A stretch of DNA of 64,000 nucleotides from Ancrocorticia sp047602305 (GTDB lineage: Bacteria; Actinomycetota; Actinomycetes; Actinomycetales; Actinomycetaceae): the NCBI GenBank assembly GCA_047602305.1, contig JASGHO010000001.1:3472001-3536000 (forward strand), in the 5' to 3' direction. Positions 16,910 through 24,394 of this stretch are shown here, piece by piece. Every line of letters begins with the position of its first letter. Position 1 is the stretch's first letter. A program made the position numbers and the translations under genes. The notes below the pieces were generated by a model, which searched no databases, was not told where the DNA came from, and saw nothing but the letters and a program-made list of their open reading frames with translations.

Positions 16910-17851
16910 TTACGAGTGTCTGGGTGACCACAGTTTCAGTGTTTGTTCGGAGTGAATATGGACGTGTTGGCCGTCGACCGGGTCGACGAATTCGAGCGAC
17001 GCCGCCAGTAGTTGCAACGGTTCGTCACCGCTCCCGGAACCCGTCCATCCCTCACGCACCTGCGGATACAGCGGATCGCCAACGATTGGCATCCCCAGAT
17101 GCGCGCACGTCACCCGCAGTTGGTGGGTTTTGCCCGTGCGCGGCTTCAGTTCCAGTTTGCCGAGTTCGGGGCCGGCCTCCAGTACGCGGATGTCGGTGAG
17201 AGAGTTCGGGTTCTCCGATTCCGGACGCACCAGAGTTTGCAGGGACCCGCGCGGTTTGTCCAGCCGCAATGGAACGACGACGGCGCCCTCCGGCCCAGTA
17301 GCGAACCGCGCCAGGTTGTCCCGCCACGAGTCTCCTGAGGTATCGACGACGGCGTGATACACCTTGTGTACCTGCTGCCTCTCGAAAAGCTGCTGGTAGG
17401 GGCGCCGCCACTGCGGCGCGGTGGTCAGTAATACGAGACCGGCGGTGAGGGCGTCGAGGCGGTGGGCCGCGACGACGTCGTCGTTAGCGAACTGGCGCCG
17501 GGCAGCCACGGTGACGGTGCTGGCCACGTGAGCGCCGCGCGGCATGGTGGCGAGGCCGTGCGGTTTGTCGATGATGATCCAGCGCTCGGTGCGGGCAAGG
17601 ACCCGTAGCTCGATGGGGCGGGCCGGTTCGTCGGGGATGGAGTCGAATGCCCAGAGGGTGGTGCCGGGGGTGACGGGAGTGGTGGAGGCGAGTGGGGTGG
17701 CGTCGTCGTCGAGAATATCGCCGCGTTCGAAGGCGGAGGGGAGGTCCTCGACGCGATGGGGGAGAAGCCGTGCGAGCGCCTCCAACGCGGTGCCCTCGGA
17801 GGTGACGCGCAGGGAGCGGGCGCCGATGCCGCGGCGGATGGGACGGGTCAT
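16910..17851 (-). CDS. RluA-family 23S rRNA pseudouridine synthase
   Basis: A 313-aa protein. The RluA catalytic motif AAHRLDALTAGLVLL contains the catalytic Asp; the ILARTERWIIIDKPHGL-type beta strand precedes it and the KTHQLRVTCAHLGMPIVGDPLY block follows. An N-terminal region with a weak S4-like layout (EALARLLPHRVED) is present. It isomerises uridine to pseudouridine in RNA; the exact target position cannot be deduced. The ATG at 17849-17851 is chosen because the open frame further upstream is antisense to guaA. It is divergent from guaA. Confidence 0.9.
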   Translation of the reverse strand: MTRPIRRGIGARSLRVTSEGTALEALARLLPHRVEDLPSAFERGDILDDDATPLASTTPVTPGTTLWAFDSIPDEPARPIELRVLARTERWIIIDKPHGLATMPRGAHVASTVTVAARRQFANDDVVAAHRLDALTAGLVLLTTAPQWRRPYQQLFERQQVHKVYHAVVDTSGDSWRDNLARFATGPEGAVVVPLRLDKPRGSLQTLVRPESENPNSLTDIRVLEAGPELGKLELKPRTGKTHQLRVTCAHLGMPIVGDPLYPQVREGWTGSGSGDEPLQLLAASLEFVDPVDGQHVHIHSEQTLKLWSPRHS

Positions 17852-17968
17852 GGGGCCATGATAATGAAGTCCGCTGGCTGCGACGTAGTGACGCGAGCGG
17901 CGAAAAGTGTGGCCAAACCGTGCGGCGGGAGCGGTGCGCAAAGCCGCTCGCGCCGTTATCCTCATAAC

Positions 17969-19540
17969 GTGAGCACTGAGAATCCTGGTCCTGTCCTCGT
18001 TGTCGATTTTGGCGCCCAGTATGCGCAGCTGATTGCCCGCCGTGTGCGCGAGGCTCGGGTCTATTCCGAGATCGTTCCCCACACTTTCTCCGCGGAGCAG
18101 ATCCTTGCCAAGAATCCGTCCGCCATTATTTTGTCCGGCGGCCCCTCTTCGGTATATGCCGAGGGTGCGCCGTCGCTTGACCCCGCTGTTTTTGAGGCCG
18201 GAGTTCCCGTCCTCGGTATTTGTTATGGCTTCCAGGTCATGGCGCAGACGCTCGGCGGCACCGTCGGCCGCACCGGCACCCGCGAGTACGGGCACACCGA
18301 GGCAACGGTTGCTGGCGGCTCCTGCCTGTTCGACGGCGCCCCCGCCGATCAGGTGGTGTGGATGAGCCACGGCGACGCCGTGCAGGCGGCGCCCGCGGGC
18401 TTTGCCGTCACCGCCCAGACGTCCGAGACGCCCGTGGCCGCCTTCGAGAACCGCGAGCGCAAGCTGTTTGGTTTGCAGTGGCACCCCGAGGTCAAGCACT
18501 CCCAGTACGGCCAGAAGGCCCTGGAGAACTTCCTCTACGAGGGCGCCGGACTGGAGCCGTCGTGGACCTCCAGCTCGATTATCGACGACGAAGTGGCCAA
18601 GATCCGCGCCCAGGTGGGCGACGCGCAGGTCATCTGTGCGCTCTCCGGTGGCGTCGATTCGTCGGTTGCGGCGGCTTTGGTGCACAAGGCCGTGGGTGAC
18701 CAGCTCACCTGCTTCTTCATCGACCACGGCCTGCTGCGCGCGGGCGAGCGTGAGCAGGTGGAGCAGGATTACGCCGCTGGCATGGGCATTCGCATGTTCA
18801 CCATTGACGAGTCGGAGCGTTTCCTTGACGCGCTCGCCGGTGTCAGCGAGCCCGAGGCCAAACGCAAGATCATTGGCCGCGAGTTCATTCGCTCCTTCGA
18901 GGCGGCGCAGAAGCAGCTCATCGAGACGCTGGGCGCCGAGGGCGGGGACGTCAAGTTCCTGGTGCAGGGAACGCTCTACCCGGACGTCGTGGAATCGGGC
19001 GGCGGCGAGGGCGCTGCCAACATCAAGAGCCACCACAACGTGGGCGGGCTTCCCGAGGACATGGAGTTCGAGCTGGTCGAGCCGCTGCGCGCCCTCTTCA
19101 AGGACGAGGTGCGCGCCATTGGCCGCGAGCTCGGTGTTCCCGAGAAGATTGTGGCACGCCAGCCCTTCCCAGGCCCGGGCCTCGGCATTCGTATTGTTGG
19201 TGAAGTGACGCGCGAGCGCCTCGACGTGCTGCGCGCCGCTGATCTCATCGCGCGCGAGGAACTGACCGCCGCCGGCCTGGACGAAGAGATCTGGCAGTGC
19301 CCCGTGGTGCTGTTGGCTGACGTCCGCTCCGTGGGCGTGCAGGGTGACGGCCGCACCTACGGCCATCCCATCGTGCTGCGCCCGGTGTCCTCCGAGGACG
19401 CCATGACGGCCGACTGGACTCGCCTTCCTTACGACGTACTGGCGAAGATCTCCACCCGCATCACCAACACGGTGCCCGAGGTTAACCGCGTGGTGCTCGA
19501 CGTGACGAGCAAGCCGCCGGCAACCATCGAGTGGGAGTAA
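17969..19540 (+). CDS. guaA: GMP synthase (glutamine-hydrolysing)
   Basis: A 523-aa amidotransferase that converts XMP to GMP. The N-terminal class I glutaminase has nucleophile Cys about 85 in LGICYGFQVM and the HPE motif in LQWHPEVKHS. The PP-loop synthetase domain begins CALSGGVDSSVAAALVHKA. The C-terminal dimerisation domain ends with KPPATIEWE, the canonical end of GuaA. The GTG start at 17969 gives VSTENPGPVLVVDFGAQ. The length is standard. It is monocistronic with a strong terminator directly after. Confidence 0.97.
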   Translation: MSTENPGPVLVVDFGAQYAQLIARRVREARVYSEIVPHTFSAEQILAKNPSAIILSGGPSSVYAEGAPSLDPAVFEAGVPVLGICYGFQVMAQTLGGTVGRTGTREYGHTEATVAGGSCLFDGAPADQVVWMSHGDAVQAAPAGFAVTAQTSETPVAAFENRERKLFGLQWHPEVKHSQYGQKALENFLYEGAGLEPSWTSSSIIDDEVAKIRAQVGDAQVICALSGGVDSSVAAALVHKAVGDQLTCFFIDHGLLRAGEREQVEQDYAAGMGIRMFTIDESERFLDALAGVSEPEAKRKIIGREFIRSFEAAQKQLIETLGAEGGDVKFLVQGTLYPDVVESGGGEGAANIKSHHNVGGLPEDMEFELVEPLRALFKDEVRAIGRELGVPEKIVARQPFPGPGLGIRIVGEVTRERLDVLRAADLIAREELTAAGLDEEIWQCPVVLLADVRSVGVQGDGRTYGHPIVLRPVSSEDAMTADWTRLPYDVLAKISTRITNTVPEVNRVVLDVTSKPPATIEWE

Positions 19541-19573
19541 CGGGAATAATTCCTCAGAGGTCTTGAGGGGATG

Positions 19574-19610
19574 GCCCGCCTGCGAGTTTTTACTCGCGGG
19601 CGGGCTTTTT
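19574..19610 (+). terminator. Intrinsic terminator after guaA
   Basis: GGCCCGCC... at 19574-19580 pairs with GGGCGGGC ending at 19605, extended by CGAGT/ACTCG in the upper stem, followed by TTTTT. It lies 33 nt after the guaA stop. Confidence 0.9.
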
Positions 19611-20225
19611 CTTGCCTAATTTTTCCCTTGTCCGTACGTGAACGATGTCCTGCGTGAGTCGAGTTGGGTGCCATCGGGCACGGAGAGATACTGTTGCAGC
19701 CCTTGGATGTCAATGCTTTAAGACGGTACCCGGGTGGCGAACATCTGTTGTGGTGTGCGGTGATCGCATTGGGTGCGAGACAGATGGCCACCGCGCGCAT
19801 TCTGGCGCGATATGGCAGGTCAAACGCTTAACTTCGGGGGAGGGTGAGAATTTGCCGAGATGCCAACCGCAGGCTCCCATGCCAAGCCGGACCGCAACTA
19901 TTTTCGCGATTTAACACGGACGAGCTTCGTATATTGTAGCAATTCCAGATAAGGCTGGCCTCGGGAGCCCAGCACCCTCGCAAGGTGGCGGACGTCGTCG
20001 TCGACAAGCCGTGAAAAACGCGAGAGCAAGCCGAAAAAGGGACAATGGTCCCAACTTCCATACCCAAATGATCACAGCCTGTATTTCCGCACTTAAGCAG
20101 CGAATTTCCGGATAATGTGGGGTGAATAACGTCCGATAGGGACCAAAAGCACCAGACAAAAGTCCGTTTCCGGTGGATCATGGAGTTAATTCCATTAACG
20201 AGGACCCCTTCAGGAGAGGCAGACA
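19611..20225. promoter_or_regulatory. Long upstream region of the pfl operon
   Basis: About 615 bp without a convincing gene. It contains the inverted repeat GGGAC-AATG-GTCCC at 20039-20052, also present upstream of nrfH, and a GGAGAGG ribosome-binding site just before pflB. The imperfect palindrome ATGGAGTTAATTCCAT lies at about 20180-20195. No textbook FNR or Rex site was recognised. The length suggests several regulatory inputs. Confidence 0.4.
20039..20052. promoter_or_regulatory. Inverted repeat GGGAC-N4-GTCCC upstream of pflB
   Basis: GGGAC AATG GTCCC is a perfect 5-bp inverted repeat, 173 nt before the pflB start. The same arrangement occurs before nrfH (23726-23739). It is a candidate operator for an oxygen- or nitrite-responsive regulator; the regulator is not identified. 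Confidence 0.45.
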
Positions 20226-22346
20226 ATGGAGAGTACCGACGCTGGCGTCGAAACCGCCGCTGACAAGGCATGGGCGGGCTTTACCCCCGGAAACTGGACC
20301 GAGGTTATCGACGTCCGAGATTTCATTCAGAAGAACTACACTCCCTATCTGGGTGACGCGGCCTTCCTAGCGGGACCGACCGAGAAGACCCTCCGCGTAT
20401 GGGACACCCTTGAGAAGAAGTATCTGTCCGTGGAACGCGAGCGCCGCGTCTACGACGTCGACACCCACACCCCCGCGGATGTTGACGCTTTCGAGGCTGG
20501 TTACATTAGCGAAGACGACGACGTCGTCGTTGGTCTCCAGACCGACACCCCGCTCAAGCGCGCCATGATGCCCAGCGGTGGCTGGCGCATGGTTGAGACG
20601 GCCATCCGTGAGGCGGGCCTGGAGCCCGAGCAGCGTGTCAAGGACATCTTCACCAAGTACCGCAAGACCCACAATGATGCCGTTTTCGACATCTACACCC
20701 CGCGCATCCGCGCCGCTCGTTCCGCCCACATCATCACCGGCCTGCCGGACGCCTACGGCCGCGGCCGCATCATTGGCGACTACCGCCGCGTGGCGCTCTA
20801 CGGTGTGGACAAGCTGATCGAGGACAAGCTGCGTGCCAAGGATGAAGTGGCGAACCAGCCCTTCTCCGAGCACTGGGCCCGTTACCGCGAAGAGCATTCG
20901 GAGCAGATCAAGGCTCTCAAGAAGCTCAAGACGATGGCGGCCACCTATGGCTTCGACATCTCCGGTCCGGCCAAGGACTCGCGCGAGGCTGTGCAGTGGA
21001 CCTACTTCGCTTACCTCGGCTCGGTGAAGTCGCAGGACGGCGCCGCCATGTCCTTCGGTCGCCTCTCCGGCTTCCTTGACGTCTACTTCGAGCGCGATCT
21101 CGCCGCCGGTGTCATCACCGAAGAGGACGCCCAGGAAATGATCGATGCGCTGGTCATCAAGCTGCGCATCGTGCGCTTCCTGCGCACCATCGATTACGAC
21201 CAGATCTTCTCCGGTGATCCCTACTGGGCCACCTGGTCGGACGCCGGCTTCGGTGAGGACGGCCGTACCCTCGTCACCAAGACCTCCTTCCGTCTGCTCC
21301 AGACGTTGCGTAACCTCGGCCCGGCTCCCGAGCCGAACATCACCATCTTCTGGGATGAGAACCTGCCCGATGGTTACAAGGATTTCTGTGCCGCGATCTC
21401 GATCGAGACCTCCTCGATCCAGTACGAGTCCGATCCGCAGATTCGTGACAACTGGGGCGACGACGCCGCCATCGCCTGCTGTGTGTCCCCGATGAAGGTC
21501 GGCAAGCAGATGCAGTTCTTCGGAGCTCGCGTCAACGCCGCCAAGTCGCTGCTCTACGCCATCAACGGTGGCCGCGATGAGGTCTCCGGCCGTCAGGTCG
21601 TCACCGGCTACGAGCCCGTTGCAGGCGACGGCCCGCTCGATTTCGACGAGGTGTGGAAGAAGTACGAGGCAATGCTGGACTGGGTGATTGGCACCTACGT
21701 CGAGGCCCTCAACATCATCCACTACTCGCATGACAAGTACGCCTACGAGGCCATCGAGATGGCGCTGCATGATTCCGAGATCATCCGCACCATGGGCTGC
21801 GGTATCGCCGGGCTCTCCATCGTGGCCGACTCCCTTGCTGCCATCAAGTACGCGAAGGTGTTCCCTGTTCGCGATGAGACCGGCCTCGTGGTTGATTACG
21901 TGACCGAGGGCGAGTTCCCGACCTACGGGAACGACGACGACCGCGCCGACGATATCGCCGCAACCGTTGTTCACACCGTCATGACCAAGATCAAGTCGAA
22001 GCCGATGTACCGTGATGCCATCCCGACCCAGTCGGTGCTGACCATCACCTCGAACGTGGTGTACGGCAAGGCCACCGGAAACTTCCCGTCCGGTCACAGG
22101 GCTGGCACCCCGTTCGCACCGGGCGCCAACCCGGAGAACGGTCACGATAGCCACGGCATGGTGGCCTCGATGCTCTCCGTGGGCAAGCTCGACTACCACG
22201 ACGCGCTCGACGGCATCTCGCTGACGAACACCATCACCCCCTCCGGCCTTGGCCGCACCAAGGAGGAGCAGGTATCCAACCTCGTAGGTATTCTCGACGC
22301 CGGCTTCGTGCCGGATGACGAGTGCATCTTCGAACCGCAGAACTGA
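20226..22346 (+). CDS. pflB: Pyruvate formate-lyase core lacking its glycyl-radical domain
   Basis: A 706-aa protein matching pyruvate formate-lyase (pyruvate + CoA to acetyl-CoA + formate) from the N-terminus (FIQKNYTPYLGDAAFLAGPTE) to the region before the radical domain. The catalytic Cys pair is present at residues 418-419 (IACCVSPMKVGKQM), the same numbers as in E. coli PflB. The protein ends ...SNLVGILDAGFVPDDECIFEPQN, exactly where E. coli PflB (about 760 aa) would continue into the strand carrying the glycyl radical. The missing part is encoded by the next gene. The gap of 85 nt, a new ribosome site and a stem-loop argue against a recent frameshift. GGAGAGG precedes the ATG. Confidence 0.93.
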   Translation: MESTDAGVETAADKAWAGFTPGNWTEVIDVRDFIQKNYTPYLGDAAFLAGPTEKTLRVWDTLEKKYLSVERERRVYDVDTHTPADVDAFEAGYISEDDDVVVGLQTDTPLKRAMMPSGGWRMVETAIREAGLEPEQRVKDIFTKYRKTHNDAVFDIYTPRIRAARSAHIITGLPDAYGRGRIIGDYRRVALYGVDKLIEDKLRAKDEVANQPFSEHWARYREEHSEQIKALKKLKTMAATYGFDISGPAKDSREAVQWTYFAYLGSVKSQDGAAMSFGRLSGFLDVYFERDLAAGVITEEDAQEMIDALVIKLRIVRFLRTIDYDQIFSGDPYWATWSDAGFGEDGRTLVTKTSFRLLQTLRNLGPAPEPNITIFWDENLPDGYKDFCAAISIETSSIQYESDPQIRDNWGDDAAIACCVSPMKVGKQMQFFGARVNAAKSLLYAINGGRDEVSGRQVVTGYEPVAGDGPLDFDEVWKKYEAMLDWVIGTYVEALNIIHYSHDKYAYEAIEMALHDSEIIRTMGCGIAGLSIVADSLAAIKYAKVFPVRDETGLVVDYVTEGEFPTYGNDDDRADDIAATVVHTVMTKIKSKPMYRDAIPTQSVLTITSNVVYGKATGNFPSGHRAGTPFAPGANPENGHDSHGMVASMLSVGKLDYHDALDGISLTNTITPSGLGRTKEEQVSNLVGILDAGFVPDDECIFEPQN

Positions 22347-22355
22347 TCATTTGCT

Positions 22356-22386
22356 CCGGGGAGGATCAATGATCGATCCTCCCCGG
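22356..22386 (+). repeat. Strong stem-loop between pflB core and glycyl-radical gene
   Basis: CCGGGGAGGATC (22356-22367) pairs perfectly with GATCCTCCCCGG (22375-22386), loop 7 nt. No T-run follows. It could stabilise the upstream mRNA or partially attenuate transcription and so set the ratio of the two PFL parts. Confidence 0.65.
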
Positions 22387-22431
22387 GGTGCTCAACTAGC
22401 AAGCGACCACAAGTCAGAAAAGGAGCCAACC

Positions 22432-22683
22432 ATGGCAGTAAGGTCCTACGAAGAGCGCTTGGCCTCGATGAAGGCAGCCCGCGAGGAGCACGGCGGTGTG
22501 CAGGGTCTGTACCACGCCAACATCAACGTTCTCGATCGCGCCACTCTTGAAGATGCCATCGAGCACCCGGAGAAGTACCCGAACCTCACGGTTCGCGTCT
22601 CCGGCTACGCGGTGAACTTCGTCAAGCTCACCAAGGAGCAGCAGCTCGACGTCCTTTCCCGTACCTTCCACGAGTCCGCGTGA
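22432..22683 (+). CDS. grcA: Autonomous glycyl-radical domain protein, C-terminal part of split pyruvate formate-lyase
   Basis: An 83-aa protein that aligns to the last part of PflB and to E. coli GrcA/YfiD: HANINVLDRATLEDAIEHP, then RVSGYAV with the radical glycine at residue 58, and LTKEQQLDVLSRTFHES. It starts with its own ATG, with AGGAG 6 nt upstream. The first 25 residues (RSYEERLASMKAAREEHGG) are charged and helix-like, without an obvious counterpart in PflB. In E. coli GrcA is a spare part for oxygen-damaged PFL; here the core has no radical domain of its own, so this protein should be essential for activity. The gene overlaps pflA by 4 nt. Confidence 0.93.
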   Translation: MAVRSYEERLASMKAAREEHGGVQGLYHANINVLDRATLEDAIEHPEKYPNLTVRVSGYAVNFVKLTKEQQLDVLSRTFHESA

Positions 22684-23573
22684 CCGCTCAGGTAGGTGTG
22701 GCTTTGGGTGATACTCAGGCTTATGGGGCCGCTGGCGACCAGGATTTCCTGTCGCCGGCGGCCCGTCCGCATGGTGCGGGCACGGCTGGTCTCATTGAGC
22801 TGACCGATCTGGAGCACGCGGATCGCCTCAAGCGCATGCGCTCGGGTGATCTGGGTTCGATTCACTCGTGGGAGTTGGTCACGGCTGTCGATGGCCCGGG
22901 AACTCGTATGACCACGTTCCTTTCCGGCTGCCCTCTCCAGTGCCAGTACTGCCATAATCCTGACACCATGGCCATGCGCAATGGTGAACCGGTCGAGGCC
23001 ATGGATCTGCTGCGGCGCATCAAGCGCTACCGGAAGATCTTCCGTGCCACGCGTGGTGGCATCACCCTGAGCGGTGGCGAGGTCCTCATGCAGCCCGCAT
23101 TCGCGCTGAAGATTCTCAAGGGCGCGAAGGCGATGGGCGTACACACGGCCATCGACACCTCGGGATTCCTGGGGCGTCACGCCAGCGATGAGATGCTGGA
23201 CAACGTGGATCTGGTGCTGCTGGATATCAAGTCCGGCGATCCCGAGACGTACAAGCGTGCCACTGGGCGAGCTCTCCAGCCCACCATCGATTTTGGCGAT
23301 CGACTGGCTGCGCGCGGGATTGAGATCTGGGTTCGTTTTGTGTTGGTGCCGGGATTGACTGACGATCCGGAGAACATCCGCAAGGCCGCAGAGATCGCCG
23401 AGCGCTGGGCGAGTGTGAGCCGCGTGGAGGTTCTCCCGTTCCATCAGATGGGGCGGGACAAGTGGGAGAGCCTCGGCATGCCTTACCAGTTGGAGGACAC
23501 CAAGCCGCCAACGATGGAGCAGGTTGAGCAAGCTCGCGAGATCTTCCGAAGCCATGGCTTCATGGTCTATTAA
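22680..23573 (+). CDS. pflA: Pyruvate formate-lyase-activating enzyme (radical SAM)
   Basis: A 297-aa radical SAM activase that installs the glycyl radical using S-adenosylmethionine. The CX3CX2C cluster motif is at Cys84, Cys88 and Cys91 (GCPLQCQYCHNPD), followed by GGITLSGGEVLMQP and IDTSGFLG. The C-terminus keeps the family pattern PFHQMGRDKWESLG. The N-terminus is about 50 residues longer than E. coli PflA; starts further in, such as MRSGDLGS, are possible. The GTG start overlaps the stop of the glycyl-radical gene (GTGA), so enzyme parts and activase are translationally coupled. A terminator follows. Confidence 0.95.
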   Translation: MTAQVGVALGDTQAYGAAGDQDFLSPAARPHGAGTAGLIELTDLEHADRLKRMRSGDLGSIHSWELVTAVDGPGTRMTTFLSGCPLQCQYCHNPDTMAMRNGEPVEAMDLLRRIKRYRKIFRATRGGITLSGGEVLMQPAFALKILKGAKAMGVHTAIDTSGFLGRHASDEMLDNVDLVLLDIKSGDPETYKRATGRALQPTIDFGDRLAARGIEIWVRFVLVPGLTDDPENIRKAAEIAERWASVSRVEVLPFHQMGRDKWESLGMPYQLEDTKPPTMEQVEQAREIFRSHGFMVY

Positions 23574-23602
23574 AGGCTGTTACTGGAGTGCATGGACTGC
23601 CT

Positions 23603-23645
23603 GGAGGGCCGGGAACGCTACGTTCCCGGCCCTCCATTTCTCTCT
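23603..23645 (+). terminator. Intrinsic terminator of the pfl operon
   Basis: A perfect 15-bp stem, GGAGGGCCGGGAACG (23603-23617) with CGTTCCCGGCCCTCC (23621-23635), 3-nt loop, followed by ATTTCTCTCTT. It lies 30 nt past the pflA stop. Confidence 0.85.
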
Positions 23646-23725
23646 TCGAAGGCACGTCACTTCCTTCTCACTTCCCTATCTGGAGCCGCTCCAAACACCA
23701 TCTTAGCGACACCTTGTCGGTAATT

Positions 23726-23739
23726 GGGACGTAGGTCCC
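23726..23739. promoter_or_regulatory. Inverted repeat GGGAC-N4-GTCCC upstream of nrfH
   Basis: GGGAC GTAG GTCCC, identical in arms and spacing to the element before pflB, lies 160 nt before the nrfH start. The rest of 23646-23899 shows only a weak AAAATC-N6-GATTTT inverted repeat and no gene. Confidence 0.45.
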
Positions 23740-23899
23740 CGTGAAAAATCAATGGCGATTTTTTCCCGGAATTTCAGTGTTTTTGTGCCCGTAATAGCTG
23801 GAAGAAGCAACTCTCACACCATACGCTCGAGGTATCGGAAACGCCCCGATGAGGGGTTGATTTCGAGGAGCAGATGTCGAATCAGAGAGGATCGGCACC

Positions 23900-24385
23900 A
23901 TGGCTGAGGAGAGAAGGCAGCGCAGGTGGTCCGCCCCATTCGTGGCGGCTCTGGTAGCCATGTTTGCTGTCGGAACGATGGTGGGGCTCGTCCTGTACAC
24001 CTTTGTGTACGCCAAAGGATTCTCGTATCTTTCCACCGATCCCACTGCCTGCATCAACTGCCACATCATGGAGGAGCAGTATCACGGATGGACGGCTGGA
24101 GCCCATTCCAACGTGGCCACGTGCTCTGATTGCCATCTACCTCACGACAACATCGTCCACAAGTACTTCGTCAAGGCCGAGAACGGCTTCATGCATGGCT
24201 TGAAGTTCACCACCGGATGGCATCCGGAAAACATTGAGGCCCGCGAGGTCAGCCTCGCCGTGACGAATGAAGCGTGCCTGTACTGCCACGCGGATATTAC
24301 TTCGGACATCAGGCATCTGGGCAGTGCCCCGGATGGAGAAGTTTTTGATTGCGTGCGTTGCCACGCAGGTATTGGACACGAGTAG
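23900..24385 (+). CDS. nrfH: Cytochrome c nitrite reductase small subunit
   Basis: A 161-aa NapC/NirT-family membrane cytochrome with one transmembrane helix (about residues 12-37) and four CXXCH heme sites at Cys51, Cys75, Cys126 and Cys151. It takes electrons from menaquinol and hands them to NrfA on the outer face of the membrane. Length and four-heme pattern are those of NrfH. It begins a tightly spaced seven-gene operon; nrfA starts 9 nt after its stop. Confidence 0.95.
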   Translation: MAEERRQRRWSAPFVAALVAMFAVGTMVGLVLYTFVYAKGFSYLSTDPTACINCHIMEEQYHGWTAGAHSNVATCSDCHLPHDNIVHKYFVKAENGFMHGLKFTTGWHPENIEAREVSLAVTNEACLYCHADITSDIRHLGSAPDGEVFDCVRCHAGIGHE

Positions 24386-24394
24386 GAGAGGGCC

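Noticed and set aside
17852..19366. A very long minus-strand frame that runs through guaA and joins the pseudouridine synthase gene (818 codons)
   Set aside because: The part antisense to guaA has no domain signature and arises from GC-rich codon bias; the synthase proper starts at 17851.
19828..20271. 147-codon minus-strand frame in the pfl upstream region
   Set aside because: It overlaps the pflB start and ribosome site and has low-quality composition.
20367..22199. 610-codon minus-strand frame antisense to pflB
   Set aside because: Fully antisense to a clear enzyme gene, with His/Val/Gly-rich content and no recognisable domain.
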